A stretch of 64,000 nt of DNA from Bacillus sp. 522_BSPC (GCF_001076885.1 NZ_JVDT01000161.1:1-64000); one strand, 5' to 3'; positions 34,764-44,629 are shown, numbered from the stretch's first letter. The notes: a model not told the origin generated them from the sequence alone. Numbers and translations are program-made.

Positions 34764-35972
34764 TTATAATTTTAATGATGGTCCAAAGAATTCATAATGA
34801 ATATGCGCATCATCGATACCATTGTCTTTCAAGCCTTTTACTACTGTCTGTAAAAATGGAACTGGTCCACAAACATAGTAATCCCCTTCTGCAACGATTG
34901 CACTTTCTTTTAGCCATTCTGAGTCAATGTAGCCAGCCTTCTTAAAGAAAGGATTTAATTTATCCTTCTCTGTTGGATTTTCGTAAATATAAGAAAGCTG
35001 GAAGTTAGTGATTCTATCTTTTATACTGATTAACTCCTCATTAAATGCTTGGATAGCGCCGTTTCTTGCAGAATGGATAAAGTTTACCTTTCTATTTGGC
35101 TGCTCTTCGGCAATTGTTGCTACCATACTCATAAATGGTGTAATACCAACACCACCACTGATAAAAACAATAGGGCTTTCTTCTTTTATTAGCGTAAAAT
35201 CGCCAGCAGGTACAGTAACTTCTAACGTATCATCTACATTTATATCACTATGTAGATAATTAGATACTTTTCCATCCGGATTTTCTACTGACGCTTCTTT
35301 TTTGACAGAGATTCGGAAATATTCTTTATTACTTGCACTTGATAAGCTATATTGGCGATTAAATAAGAATTTCTCTCCAGGAATTGATAAACGGATTGTA
35401 ATATATTGACCTGCTTCATAGGCTGGTAAAGAGCTTCCGTCTGCTGGAGCTAGGTAAAAGGAAGTAATCACATCACTTTCTTTTACCTTTTTGATAATTT
35501 TAAATTCCTTATAATCAGACCAACCACCACTTTTAGTAGCACTTTCTTCATACATTTGTTTTTCAATATCAATAAATACTTGTGCAATTGCACCATATGC
35601 ATCAGCCCAAGCTTGGATAATCTCATCAGTAGCAGCATCCCCTAGAACTTCCTTGATTGCTTTTAATAGAAATTCACCAACAATTGGATAATGCTCTGCT
35701 TTAATCATTAAACTGCGGTGTTTGTGGGCGATTTGTTTGACAACTGGTATAATGGTCTCGAGTCGATCAATATTTTGTGCTGCTGCTAATACGGTATTAG
35801 CGAGAGCGGTTTGTTGACGTCCCTTTGCTTGATTAGCATGGTTGAAAATATTCAGAAGTTCAGGATGAGCCGAAAACATATTTTTGTAGAAAACAGTAGT
35901 TATTTGTGTACCATGGACTTGTAATACTGGTACAGTAGATTTAATAATCTCCATTGTTTTTTGTGATAGCAT
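34764..35972 (-). CDS. hmp: Flavohemoprotein (nitric oxide dioxygenase)
   Basis: Detoxifies nitric oxide to nitrate using O2 and NAD(P)H. At 402 residues it has the full three-domain layout: globin (residues 1-140, proximal heme histidine in VKQIAHKH near 85), FAD domain (RQYSLSSAS near 208), and NAD domain (ISGGVGITPFMSM near 272; YVCGPVPFL near 368). It is divergent from the NO-sensing regulator nsrR, and the space between holds two copies of an NsrR-like site. A one-gene unit. Confidence 0.96.
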   Translation of the reverse strand: MLSQKTMEIIKSTVPVLQVHGTQITTVFYKNMFSAHPELLNIFNHANQAKGRQQTALANTVLAAAQNIDRLETIIPVVKQIAHKHRSLMIKAEHYPIVGEFLLKAIKEVLGDAATDEIIQAWADAYGAIAQVFIDIEKQMYEESATKSGGWSDYKEFKIIKKVKESDVITSFYLAPADGSSLPAYEAGQYITIRLSIPGEKFLFNRQYSLSSASNKEYFRISVKKEASVENPDGKVSNYLHSDINVDDTLEVTVPAGDFTLIKEESPIVFISGGVGITPFMSMVATIAEEQPNRKVNFIHSARNGAIQAFNEELISIKDRITNFQLSYIYENPTEKDKLNPFFKKAGYIDSEWLKESAIVAEGDYYVCGPVPFLQTVVKGLKDNGIDDAHIHYEFFGPSLKL

Positions 35973-35997
35973 TTTTATAACCTTCTTTTAAAGTAAT

Positions 35998-36015
35998 ATT
36001 TTAAATACATCTTTT
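35998..36015. promoter_or_regulatory. NsrR-like operator, copy 1
   Basis: ATTTTAAATACATCTTTT; read on the other strand it contains AAGATGTATTT, the NsrR half site. It lies near the hmp start. Confidence 0.6.
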
Positions 36016-36045
36016 ATGATAAAAGTCTGTCAACATAAAAGCAAG

Positions 36046-36063
36046 ATTTTAAATACATCTTTT
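36046..36063. promoter_or_regulatory. NsrR-like operator, copy 2
   Basis: The same 18 bases as copy 1, repeated 48 bases further towards nsrR. Two sites fit repression of hmp and possibly of nsrR. Confidence 0.6.
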
Positions 36064-36142
36064 TCACTGTTTTTAACATGTTTAACAAAATGTTCACATT
36101 TTCACTATCAAAACCGTAAAAATAACAAAAGGAGATAGAGTT

Positions 36143-36601
36143 ATGCGGTTAACTAATTATTCTGATTACTCTTTGAGAGTATTAATCTATTTGGCAACAC
36201 AAGAAACGTCCAAACTTACAAATATAAAAGAAATATCCGAAGTTTATCAGATATCAAAAAATCACTTAATGAAGATTATTTTCAATCTCGGAAAACTAGG
36301 ATATATCGAAACAATTAGAGGCAGAAGCGGTGGCTTTCGCTTAGCAAAGGATCCAGCTGACATCAATATAGGAGAACTTATTCGCAAAACGGAAGAGAAT
36401 TTTTATTTGGTTGAATGCTTTGAGGATAAAAATGCATGTGTGATTACGCCGGTATGTTCGTTAAAACATGTCCTGAACAATGCATTAGAACAATTTTTCA
36501 AAGTATTGGACCAATACACACTTGCAGATATAGCGGAAAATCAGGTGATGCTAAAAGACTATTTTGCCATGAAACAAAAAACAAGTTCAGATGAAGATTG
36601 A
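36143..36601 (+). CDS. nsrR: Rrf2-family NO-responsive repressor NsrR
   Basis: A 152-residue iron-sulfur regulator. Winged helix at the N-terminus (KEISEVYQISKNHLMKIIFNLGKLGYI), then the cluster-binding cysteines Cys92, Cys99 and Cys105 spaced as in NsrR of B. subtilis. NO damages the [4Fe-4S] cluster and releases the DNA. Divergent placement to hmp supports the assignment. AAAGGAG precedes the ATG. Confidence 0.93.
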   Translation: MRLTNYSDYSLRVLIYLATQETSKLTNIKEISEVYQISKNHLMKIIFNLGKLGYIETIRGRSGGFRLAKDPADINIGELIRKTEENFYLVECFEDKNACVITPVCSLKHVLNNALEQFFKVLDQYTLADIAENQVMLKDYFAMKQKTSSDED

Positions 36602-36667
36602 ATTTGTGTGTTATTCTGCTGAGTATTCTATCGTTTCTATTTATCAAGTCAATTAATATCCAAATAG

Positions 36668-36714
36668 AAAACGCAAAGAAACTGGAATGGTAAATCAGCT
36701 TCTTTGCGTTTTTT
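36668..36714. terminator. Bidirectional terminator nsrR/lipoprotein gene
   Basis: AAAACGCAAAGAA and TTCTTTGCGTTTT with a 20-base loop, between convergent genes. Confidence 0.85.
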
Positions 36715-36726
36715 ATATTTCTTTAC

Positions 36727-36867
36727 TTATTCTTCTGTTTCATTCTCTGCTGGTGTTTCAGTTTCCCTATCTTCTGTTTGATCATCATTTTGGTCAGAAC
36801 AGCCAACTAACATTCCTGTGAAAAGTAAAGCGGTCATCATTCCAAATGTTAACTTTTTAAAATTCAA
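36727..36867 (-). CDS. Short lipoprotein
   Basis: A 46-residue peptide: a signal sequence with a textbook lipobox (MLVGC, cysteine near residue 23), then a tail of only ~23 residues rich in Asp, Glu and Thr. It starts at TTG with AGGTGA eight bases upstream and shares the nsrR terminator. The family is unknown; such mini-lipoproteins are common in Bacillaceae. Confidence 0.7.
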   Translation of the reverse strand: MNFKKLTFGMMTALLFTGMLVGCSDQNDDQTEDRETETPAENETEE

Positions 36868-37135
36868 AAGAATCACCTCAACAAAGTAATTTTTCGTACT
36901 ACCCTAGTCTACAAAAGTATTATTAACCTACTATTAACTCAGTGCTAAATCATGTAATTATTTGCAGTGCTATTTACCTAAGGAATGTATTTTTTCTATT
37001 AGATGGGAATTTATTTCAACATCTACTCATAATAGAAACTGGATATTTTATCGCAGAAGCATTAGTATATGAAGAAGACAGAATGAAGAAAGATAATAGT
37101 AAATTTTTAATAGAAGATAATAGGAGTTATTATAG

Positions 37136-38533
37136 ATGAAAGATAAACAGCAAAACACGATGGCAAAGTTGAAGGTAGGACAAACCTTTCCATTAACAAT
37201 CAAGCGATTAGGCATAAATGGCGAAGGAGTCGGCTATTTTAAAAGACAGGTTGTATTTGTGCCAGGTGCTCTTCCAGGAGAAGAAGTAGTAGTGGAGGCA
37301 ACAAAGGTTCAGCCTAAGTTTTCGGAAGGAAAGGTAAAGAAGATAAGAAAATCTTCCCCCTTTCGCGTACAGGCACCATGTCCCATTTACGAGCAATGCG
37401 GTGGATGCCAGCTTCAGCATTTAGCCTATGACCAGCAGCTACAGGAAAAAAGGGATATCGTTATCCAATCATTAGAACGTCATACAAAGCTGAAAATCGA
37501 TAAATTAGATATTCGCCCAACCATCGGAATGGAAGATCCATGGAACTATCGCAATAAGAGCCAATTCCAAGTGGGACAGCAAAAAAATGGCGCAATCATT
37601 GCAGGTCTATACGGACTTGATTCCCATCGTCTAATTCCAATTCAGAATTGCATGGTACAACATCCGTTAACGAACAAAGTATCAGAAGAAGTTCGCAAAA
37701 TCTTAGAAGAATTCCAAATTTCAATCTATGACGAACGCAAGCAAAAGGGAATCGTTCGTACGATTGTTACGCGTGCTGGCTTTGAATCTGGAGAGGTTCA
37801 AGTTGTACTGATTACAACGCAAAAAGAAATGCCAAGAAAAAAACTAGTGATGGCCGAAATCAAAAAAAGATTACCAGAAGTGAAATCATTAGTCCAAAAC
37901 ATAAACGGCAACAAAACTTCCCTTATTTTTGGAGAAAAAACAATTCACTTAAGTGGGGAAGAGGTTATCCAAGAAACACTAGGAGATTTAAACTTCGAGC
38001 TGTCTGCAAGAGCGTTCTTCCAATTGAATCCTATGCAAACAGTAAAGCTGTATGATGAAGTCAAAAAAGCAGCTGCTTTAACAGGGAAAGAAAAGATTGC
38101 CGATGCGTATTGCGGAGTTGGAACAATAGGCTTATGGCTAGCAGATGGCGCAAGCGAAGTCCGAGGGATGGATACGATCGAAGCTGCGATTACAGATGCA
38201 CAAAAAAATGCAGATAAACACGGTATCGAAAACGCAACCTATGTAACAGGAACAGCAGAACACTGGCTGCCGAAGTGGGTAGAAGAAGGGTGGCGTCCTG
38301 ATGTGGTTGTAGTCGATCCGCCGAGAACAGGCTGTGATCGTAAGTTATTAGATGCGATTAAAAAGGTTAAACCGAAGAAGTTTGTGTATGTTTCTTGTAA
38401 CCCATCTACTTTGGCGAAGGATATTGATTATTTGTCTAAAGAGTATAAGGTGGAGTATTTGCAGCCAGTGGATATGTTTCCGCATACGGCGCACGTGGAG
38501 TGTGTTGCCTTGATGTCTAGGGTGGAGAAATAG
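37136..38533 (+). CDS. rlmD: 23S rRNA (uracil-5-)-methyltransferase, RlmD/RlmCD type
   Basis: Methylates a uridine in 23S rRNA with S-adenosylmethionine. The 465-residue protein has an N-terminal TRAM domain (residues ~10-70), an iron-sulfur cysteine set ([16 protein letters not shown], with a later Cys), the SAM site [14 protein letters not shown] near 322, [10 protein letters not shown] near 387 and the nucleophile cysteine in [13 protein letters not shown] near 420. Position after yfjP suggests the YfjO paralogue. TAGGAG precedes the ATG. Mobile elements often integrate at the 3' end of this gene (CACGTGGAGTGTGTTGCC lies at about 38491-38508), and accessory DNA starts directly behind it. 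Confidence 0.9.
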   Translation: MKDKQQNTMAKLKVGQTFPLTIKRLGINGEGVGYFKRQVVFVPGALPGEEVVVEATKVQPKFSEGKVKKIRKSSPFRVQAPCPIYEQCGGCQLQHLAYDQQLQEKRDIVIQSLERHTKLKIDKLDIRPTIGMEDPWNYRNKSQFQVGQQKNGAIIAGLYGLDSHRLIPIQNCMVQHPLTNKVSEEVRKILEEFQISIYDERKQKGIVRTIVTRAGFESGEVQVVLITTQKEMPRKKLVMAEIKKRLPEVKSLVQNINGNKTSLIFGEKTIHLSGEEVIQETLGDLNFELSARAFFQLNPMQTVKLYDEVKKAAALTGKEKIADAYCGVGTIGLWLADGASEVRGMDTIEAAITDAQKNADKHGIENATYVTGTAEHWLPKWVEEGWRPDVVVVDPPRTGCDRKLLDAIKKVKPKKFVYVSCNPSTLAKDIDYLSKEYKVEYLQPVDMFPHTAHVECVALMSRVEK

Positions 38534-38557
38534 CGCTATTCAAAGTAATGATAAATA

Positions 38558-38625
38558 AAGGGTTTTCGAGATTGGGAAACATTCTGCCAGTTGTGCGATG
38601 GATATTCTTAGTCTCGAAAACCCTT
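38558..38625 (+). terminator. Terminator of rlmD
   Basis: AAGGGTTTTCGAGA and TCTCGAAAACCCTT are perfect 14-bp arms with a 40-base loop, then TTTT. Confidence 0.8.
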
Positions 38626-38947
38626 GTTTTTATTTATTAAGGAAACATATCGACTGTGGAAATGGGCAAAGGGTTGAGGAGATAGGATGGATAATTTTGT
38701 AGGGTGTGGAGATAGGATAGATGTAATAAATAACAAATGTCCAAACTATATCTGTTCGAAATGATAGGTGGAATTGAAATAATAAGTATTTAATATAAAC
38801 AGTATATATCAACGCTAATTCATATCTATTACCATTAAATCATATTTAATATTGCAATTTTATGTTAAAATATTTATATTCATAGGTTTTATGTTATAAT
38901 AGATTACTATAATTATTATCACCAGTTTGATATCCGAGGTGAAAGAA
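38626..38947 (+). other. AT-rich gene-free spacer before the R-M cluster
   Basis: A 320-base stretch, very AT-rich, without a frame. TATAAT near 38895 could be the -10 of the restriction-modification operon. Base composition changes here compared with rlmD, consistent with an element border. Confidence 0.4.
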
Positions 38948-39136
38948 ATGAATGAGATGAATGAAAAATGGTCAAACCTTGAGGAAATTTCTGAGTATTT
39001 AGGGGTTACAAAAGATACAATTCGAAATTGGATAAAAAAAACTGATATCCCTGCTCATAAAATTGGTCGGCAGTGGAAGTTTAAACTTTCAGAAGTTGAT
39101 GAATGGGTCAAGAGTGGAAAAAGTGCGATAGAATAA
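38948..39136 (+). CDS. Excisionase/MerR-like HTH protein
   Basis: A 62-residue DNA-binding protein with one winged helix: NLEEISEYLGVTKDTIRNWIKK...IPAHKIGRQWKFKLSEVDEWV, the classic helix-turn-helix-17 (excisionase-type) pattern. It is the first gene of the restriction-modification operon, 20 bases before the first methyltransferase, so it may be the control protein for that system. ATG 38948 has GAGGTG seven bases upstream; an earlier in-frame codon at 38927 has none. Confidence 0.82.
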   Translation: MNEMNEKWSNLEEISEYLGVTKDTIRNWIKKTDIPAHKIGRQWKFKLSEVDEWVKSGKSAIE

Positions 39137-39156
39137 GTTTTGGAAGGAAGAGCTTT

Positions 39157-39888
39157 ATGGCAGAAATACGTTTATACAACGGTGATTGTATCGAAACGAT
39201 GAAGCAACTAGACGATGCATCTGTTGATTTGATAATAACCGATCCCCCATATAATTTAGGGAATTTTATGAAAAATAGAGATACCAATCTTGTAAAAATG
39301 AGAGAAAACTTTTTTGGAGCAGCTGGTTGGGATGACCTTGACTTTGATGATTGGCAAAAGTCAATGGATAACTTTTTTATGGAGTCTGCTAGGGTATTAA
39401 AAAAAGGTGGTTCTATGATTGTCTTCATGGCAATTATTAAAGTTGAAACGTTGATTAGGCTTGCAGAAAAAAGTGGATTTTATTATAAGACTACAGGTAT
39501 TTGGCATAAGTTAAATCCAATGCCACGAAATATGAATCTCCATTTTGTCAATTCAACTGAAGCATGGCTATACTTCACATATAAAACACGTACAGGTACA
39601 TTTAATAATGAAGGGCGTTTAATCCATGATTTTATAGAAACCTCAATTACACCGAATGGGGAGAAAAAATATGGCAAGCACCCTACTCAAAAGCCAGAAC
39701 AATTAATGGAACATTTTGTGGAAATTTTATCTATTGAGGGTGATACTGTCTTGGACCCATTTATGGGAAGCGGAACAACTGGAGTAGCTGCGAAAAGACA
39801 TAATAGAAACTTTATTGGAATTGAGTTAGATAAAGATTATTTTAATGCTGCATCTAAGCGTATCGAGGAGGTGCAAAATGAAGCCTAA
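39157..39888 (+). CDS. DNA amino-methyltransferase, beta class (N6-A or N4-C)
   Basis: A 243-residue site-specific methyltransferase. The catalytic motif IV, DPPYNLG, is at residues ~29-35 and the SAM-binding motif I, DPFMGSGTTG, at ~198-207; this order marks the beta class, with the target-recognition region between. It should methylate one strand of the recognition site. AGGAAGAG precedes the ATG. It overlaps the C5-methyltransferase gene by 11 bases. Confidence 0.92.
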   Translation: MAEIRLYNGDCIETMKQLDDASVDLIITDPPYNLGNFMKNRDTNLVKMRENFFGAAGWDDLDFDDWQKSMDNFFMESARVLKKGGSMIVFMAIIKVETLIRLAEKSGFYYKTTGIWHKLNPMPRNMNLHFVNSTEAWLYFTYKTRTGTFNNEGRLIHDFIETSITPNGEKKYGKHPTQKPEQLMEHFVEILSIEGDTVLDPFMGSGTTGVAAKRHNRNFIGIELDKDYFNAASKRIEEVQNEA

Positions 39889-40966
39889 AGTAATCGATTT
39901 ATTTGCAGGTGTTGGAGGAATGTCTTTGGGATTTGAACAAATGGGATTTGATGTAGTATTTGCAAATGAATATGATGTCTCAATAGCAGATGCCTATAAA
40001 ATAAACCATCCTAATACGGATATGTTAGTGGCCGATATAACAACTGTAGATTTTGAAAAAACATTTTCAAGGTATTTTGGGGAAATAGACGTGATTATCG
40101 GAGGGCCACCATGTCAAGGATTTTCGCAGAAGGGTCAGAGAAAAACAATTCATGATGAACGTAATTTCCTTTTTAAGTCTTTTGTGAGAGTTGTTGAGAA
40201 AGTACGACCAAAGTACTTTGTGATGGAAAATGTCCCCAATTTACTTACTGCTGAACGCGGGTATTTTAAGAAGGAACTAGAGAAACTCTTTAATGACATG
40301 GGTTACGAATTAAACATGGGAGTGTTAAATGCGTCAGATTATGGAGTGCCACAAAATAGAAGACGTGCGATAATTATTGGTAAGCAAGGAGATGTTGCCC
40401 CTTCACTCCCAACACCACAAGAAGGTAAAGTAACAATATGGGACGCAATAAGTGATTTAGCTTACTTGAATTCTGGTGAGGGATCTGAAAAACAAGAATA
40501 TAGAAACCCGCCACAAAGTTCTTACCAAGAAACTTTGAGAAAAGAATCAACTATTTTATATAATCACGTTGCAACTAATCATTCTGCTTTAGCTTTAGAA
40601 AGGTTGTCATTGATTCCACCAAATAGTGGCAAGGAGGTTCTTCCAGAAGAGCACTTAACAAAATCTATTTATAGTGGTACTTGGACCCGTATGAGAAAAA
40701 ATGAAGTATCTGTTACCATTACGACACGGTTTGATACACCATCATCAGGAAAGTTTACACATCCTTTTTTGAATCGTGCAATTACTGTTCGTGAAGCGGC
40801 TCGCATACAGTCTTTCCCAGACTCCTTTCACTTTGTTGGTACTAAAGGATCTCAAATGAAACAGGTAGGAAATGCTGTTCCGCCTTTATTAGCTAAAGCC
40901 ATTGCTCAGGTTATTATGAAAGATATAGAAGTCTATAAGGAGGATACTGCATATGCAAAGGCCTGA
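39878..40966 (+). CDS. DNA (cytosine-5-)-methyltransferase
   Basis: A 362-residue C5 methyltransferase. Motif I is DLFAGVGGMSLGF near residue 6; motif IV GPPCQGFS with the nucleophile Cys near 79; motif VI ENVPN near 119; motif VIII QNRRRAI near 160; motifs IX/X RAITVREAARIQSFP and QVGNAVPPLLA at the end. It protects the second strand or second half of an asymmetric site, as the two methylases in LlaJI-type systems do. GAGGAGGTG precedes the ATG. It overlaps the McrB-like gene by 14 bases. Confidence 0.94.
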   Translation: MKPKVIDLFAGVGGMSLGFEQMGFDVVFANEYDVSIADAYKINHPNTDMLVADITTVDFEKTFSRYFGEIDVIIGGPPCQGFSQKGQRKTIHDERNFLFKSFVRVVEKVRPKYFVMENVPNLLTAERGYFKKELEKLFNDMGYELNMGVLNASDYGVPQNRRRAIIIGKQGDVAPSLPTPQEGKVTIWDAISDLAYLNSGEGSEKQEYRNPPQSSYQETLRKESTILYNHVATNHSALALERLSLIPPNSGKEVLPEEHLTKSIYSGTWTRMRKNEVSVTITTRFDTPSSGKFTHPFLNRAITVREAARIQSFPDSFHFVGTKGSQMKQVGNAVPPLLAKAIAQVIMKDIEVYKEDTAYAKA

Positions 40967-43172
40967 AAACATGGAAATTTATGAAGATATAGATTTAAAG
41001 CTTGGCATTAAGTCATCTTTGCCCAACGTTAAAGCTACACTTGCCCTTTTTATTTTGATTTGGAAGAGTGAAGGACGTCCGGCAGAAGTAAAATATTCAG
41101 TTCAAGATGGTGATTCAATTCGTATTTCGGATGAACTCATGAATAAGCTTATTGCATACTCTTCACCAGTGTATAGTGCTCATGGCGTTTCGGATGATCA
41201 ATTTCGTCAAACGGTGAATAACAATCAACTATTAAAATCACAAATGGAAGCTCTTATTGTAGCGTTTGAACTGTATTGGAAATTGGGCGAAATTGTTTTT
41301 CAGGATAATACTAAGCCTGTTAGTTCTGAGAGAACAGGTGGTGTGAGATATCCAAAAGAGATACATTTTACTTTGAATATGGATATTATTGATGTAGCTA
41401 TGGCTGTGGCAGAGGAGAAATATAAGGAAGTTTTGCTTAATTGGTTGGGATTGAATGTTGCCACAAGTGAACGAGAAGATAAATTGCTTAAGTCCGTATT
41501 AACGGCTTTGTCAGAAACAGCCGTATTTAAACTTGATGATAGTGGTCAAGATGTAATTTTTAATCAAGATAGCATCTATCGTAAACTTTTAGCTACCACC
41601 GAACCAGTAGACATTAATGGTGATAAAGAAGCCAAGGGTTCATTACGAGTTCTGAAAACCTCGCTAAATGATGGAACTAATCCATATTTGAACTATTCGC
41701 GTGGAACAGTTACCTCTACAAATGATCCGGATCTAAACCTTGCCGATTATCAAAAACGTGTTTCTACATTCTTGTCTCTAAGTACTACAAAAATCGTAGG
41801 AATTGATGAGTATGAAGAAGTACAGAGTGGGGCAGATGCTGCACATGAATCCAATGATGACTATCTTACCGATTCTTCTAATGCTGAATTAATAAAATAT
41901 AAAACAGGATATCAAACTGATTTCCACCATAATAGAATTATCTTTGGTGCTCCAGGAACAGGTAAAAGTTATACTTTAAATCGAGATAAGGAGACCTTGC
42001 TTAAAAATGGTGGCGAGTACGAGCGTGTGACTTTCCATCCCGACTATTCGTATGCTAACTTTGTGGGAACTTACAAGCCTACGATGGTGGATTCAGTAAA
42101 GAATCTGATTGGAAGCAAAGATGAGAGGGATGTTTTAACTGTTCTGTTGGATGATAAAACGGCTCAAGAAAAATATGATTTGCTATATGAAAAATTTAAA
42201 GATGGCGATTTAACTCGCTTACCACTTTTACTAGGATTATATAGTGATGACAAGTTTAAAACTAAGAAAAAAGATGGCTCTGATGCTAGTGGTGATAATA
42301 GCGTTGAACGAAATCATGGTCGTGCGATTAGGCCATATGTAAATCTGATTTCAAATAAACAACCTGCTAGTGAAATTGCATATGAATACGTTCCTGGCCC
42401 ATTTATGAGGACGTATGTTAAAGCACTTAAAAATGCTCAGTCAGATAGTCCTAAGCCATTTTTATTAATTGTTGAAGAAATCAACAGAGCGAATGTTGCA
42501 GCTGTATTTGGTGATATATTTCAGTTATTAGACCGTGATGAGGATAATGTTAGTGAATATGCTATTCAAACATCTGAGGATATTAAAAAATATCTTGCTA
42601 AAGAATTAGGAGGTAATCCACAAGAGTATTCTGAAATCAAAATTCCAGATAATATGTTTATATGGGCAACTATGAATAGTGCTGACCAAGGAGTATTCCC
42701 TATGGATACTGCATTCAAACGTAGATGGGACTTCACTTATTTAGGTATTGATGATAGCGAAGAAAAAATTGTAGGTAAAACTGTTGAACTAGGTAAAGGT
42801 GCAAACAAGAGAATAGTTGAGTGGAATGAATTGCGTAAAGCGATAAATACTGAACTTCTTTCATATAAAGTGAATGAGGATAAGTTGCTTGGCCCATATT
42901 TTCTGTCAAGGAAAATCGTTCCTGAAACGGAGCCTATTGACCCAACAAAGTTTATCGCCACATTTAAGAGCAAAGTTATCATGTATTTATTTGATGACGC
43001 AGCAAAGCAAAAACGCCAGACTCTTTTTGATGGTTGTAATGATAAGACGACATACTCTTCTATTTGCAAAGAGTTTGAGGAAAAGGGTGTATTTATCTTT
43101 GCCAAAAATATCAGCAATAAATTCCCTGCTACTGCACCTACAAATAACCTTACAGGGGACGGTGCAGAATGA
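40953..43172 (+). CDS. McrB-like GTPase subunit of a LlaJI-type restriction system
   Basis: A 739-residue AAA+ protein. The N-terminal ~320 residues have no motif I recognise and are likely the DNA-recognition part. The motor follows: Walker A FGAPGTGKSYTL near 331, TFHPDYSYANFVG near 363, Walker B LLIVEEINRANVAAVFGD near 503, and ATMNSADQGVFPMDTAFKRRW near 571 (McrB-specific sensor and arginine finger). In McrBC and LlaJI it translocates DNA with GTP and drives the nuclease subunit. AGGAGG lies eight bases before the ATG. Overlaps the nuclease gene by four bases (ATGA). Confidence 0.9.
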   Translation: MQRPENMEIYEDIDLKLGIKSSLPNVKATLALFILIWKSEGRPAEVKYSVQDGDSIRISDELMNKLIAYSSPVYSAHGVSDDQFRQTVNNNQLLKSQMEALIVAFELYWKLGEIVFQDNTKPVSSERTGGVRYPKEIHFTLNMDIIDVAMAVAEEKYKEVLLNWLGLNVATSEREDKLLKSVLTALSETAVFKLDDSGQDVIFNQDSIYRKLLATTEPVDINGDKEAKGSLRVLKTSLNDGTNPYLNYSRGTVTSTNDPDLNLADYQKRVSTFLSLSTTKIVGIDEYEEVQSGADAAHESNDDYLTDSSNAELIKYKTGYQTDFHHNRIIFGAPGTGKSYTLNRDKETLLKNGGEYERVTFHPDYSYANFVGTYKPTMVDSVKNLIGSKDERDVLTVLLDDKTAQEKYDLLYEKFKDGDLTRLPLLLGLYSDDKFKTKKKDGSDASGDNSVERNHGRAIRPYVNLISNKQPASEIAYEYVPGPFMRTYVKALKNAQSDSPKPFLLIVEEINRANVAAVFGDIFQLLDRDEDNVSEYAIQTSEDIKKYLAKELGGNPQEYSEIKIPDNMFIWATMNSADQGVFPMDTAFKRRWDFTYLGIDDSEEKIVGKTVELGKGANKRIVEWNELRKAINTELLSYKVNEDKLLGPYFLSRKIVPETEPIDPTKFIATFKSKVIMYLFDDAAKQKRQTLFDGCNDKTTYSSICKEFEEKGVFIFAKNISNKFPATAPTNNLTGDGAE

Positions 43173-44629
43173 TATCGAAGTTTGTCCGAGAACAGAAAAG
43201 ATACAATCAAACTGAATTACAGGACATCTTTCAATGCTCGGAAGAAAAAACGGTAGATATTATTAAGCGTTTGAAAGAGTTTGGTGTTCTAAAGGCTGTT
43301 AAAGCTACGGATTCTCAAAAAAATATGTCAGACCTTTTGGAAGAGGATATTGAAGTTGCAGATGTAGAAATTGGTGAGAACGAATACCTTTATGTGTTTA
43401 CTTTCGTTGGCGTAATAACCGTTTGGGGTTGTGTATTAAAATGCTATCCTAAATATATCTTAACTAATAATGATCCCTTAACTGAGTTAAAAACAATAAT
43501 AAAAGTTCTTGAAAAGTATAATGCCAAAGAGCAAATCATTCGTATGTATAATGATAACAGTGAAAGTAGTGCTTTCAACTTGCTTGCTGTTATGATTTTC
43601 TTGCTACATGACTACTACGAAAATGGTGCATATACGAATACAAAGGATATAATTGAAACTAATGGTTCGGGTGAAATACTGTGGGACAAGACGATAAATG
43701 AGACCTTTACTTATCTCAGTAATAATCGACCATATTACATAGAACTGTTTACACAAAAACGTATAAATGATGATTTTGATTACTTTAAAAGACTCCATGA
43801 ATCTATTATAAGTATTTGCTCTAGGGAACTAAAAGATGCAGATTTATTGGATTTGTTTGATATACTGCCGGTTGAAGTGTCCGATGAAGAACTTGATGAC
43901 TTTGGAGAAAAAGACTATATACTTTACCGCATACAAAATGAATTGAATTTGCAGTTTAATACAAGAAAGCAGTTATTACTAAAGACGTTATACGCCTATG
44001 TTGCACATAGTAGCACACTTGCAGAAATTGATTGTTTCACTATGTTTGGTACAAACAGTTTTAATTTAGTATGGGAAAAGGTGTGTGCGGAAGTACTGGA
44101 CAATCAATTACAGACTCCACTAGGTTCACTGCCTATTTCGTTATCTGACGGATATAATCCTTATGACCTGCTCATTTCATTAATAGAAAAGCCAAAGTGG
44201 AATGGTTATAAGCAAGATGGTTCTGAATTTCAAAAGGCCGCTAGGGAAACCCTCGTCCCAGACCTTGTGTCAATCCATAAGATGAATAACTCACATCAGT
44301 TCATTATATTTGATGCTAAGTATTATAATATTCAACTTGAGCATGGAAAAGAACTACGGGGACAACCTGGAATTGGTGATATTACAAAGCAGTACCTATA
44401 TCAGTTGGCATATAAAAATTTTGTTAATGATCATGGAATTCAAGATGTTAAAAATTGCTTTTTGATGCCAACCGAACAACATAGCATTATTAATAAGGGA
44501 TACGTCAATATAGAAATGTTAGATGCTCTCGGGTTACAGAATATACAAATAAGACAGTTGCCCGCAGAATTGATATACTCGCACTATTTAGCAAATGAAA
44601 AAATGGATATAGGCTTACTTCATTTATAA
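43169..44629 (+). CDS. LlaJI/McrC-like restriction nuclease subunit
   Basis: A 486-residue partner of the McrB-like GTPase and the cutting subunit. The PD-(D/E)xK core appears as VPDLVSIHKMN near 365 and FIIFDAKYYN near 378, followed by KQYLYQLAY, the arrangement of McrC and LlaJI.R2. The N-terminal ~60 residues look like a winged helix (YNQTELQDIFQCSEEKTVDIIKRL). It is translationally coupled to the McrB-like gene. The recognition sequence cannot be read from the protein. Confidence 0.88.
   Translation: MISKFVREQKRYNQTELQDIFQCSEEKTVDIIKRLKEFGVLKAVKATDSQKNMSDLLEEDIEVADVEIGENEYLYVFTFVGVITVWGCVLKCYPKYILTNNDPLTELKTIIKVLEKYNAKEQIIRMYNDNSESSAFNLLAVMIFLLHDYYENGAYTNTKDIIETNGSGEILWDKTINETFTYLSNNRPYYIELFTQKRINDDFDYFKRLHESIISICSRELKDADLLDLFDILPVEVSDEELDDFGEKDYILYRIQNELNLQFNTRKQLLLKTLYAYVAHSSTLAEIDCFTMFGTNSFNLVWEKVCAEVLDNQLQTPLGSLPISLSDGYNPYDLLISLIEKPKWNGYKQDGSEFQKAARETLVPDLVSIHKMNNSHQFIIFDAKYYNIQLEHGKELRGQPGIGDITKQYLYQLAYKNFVNDHGIQDVKNCFLMPTEQHSIINKGYVNIEMLDALGLQNIQIRQLPAELIYSHYLANEKMDIGLLHL

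Noticed and set aside
42737-43210. 157-codon antisense frame under the McrB-like gene
   Set aside because: The sense strand has strong AAA+ motifs and coupling to the nuclease gene; the antisense frame has no support.
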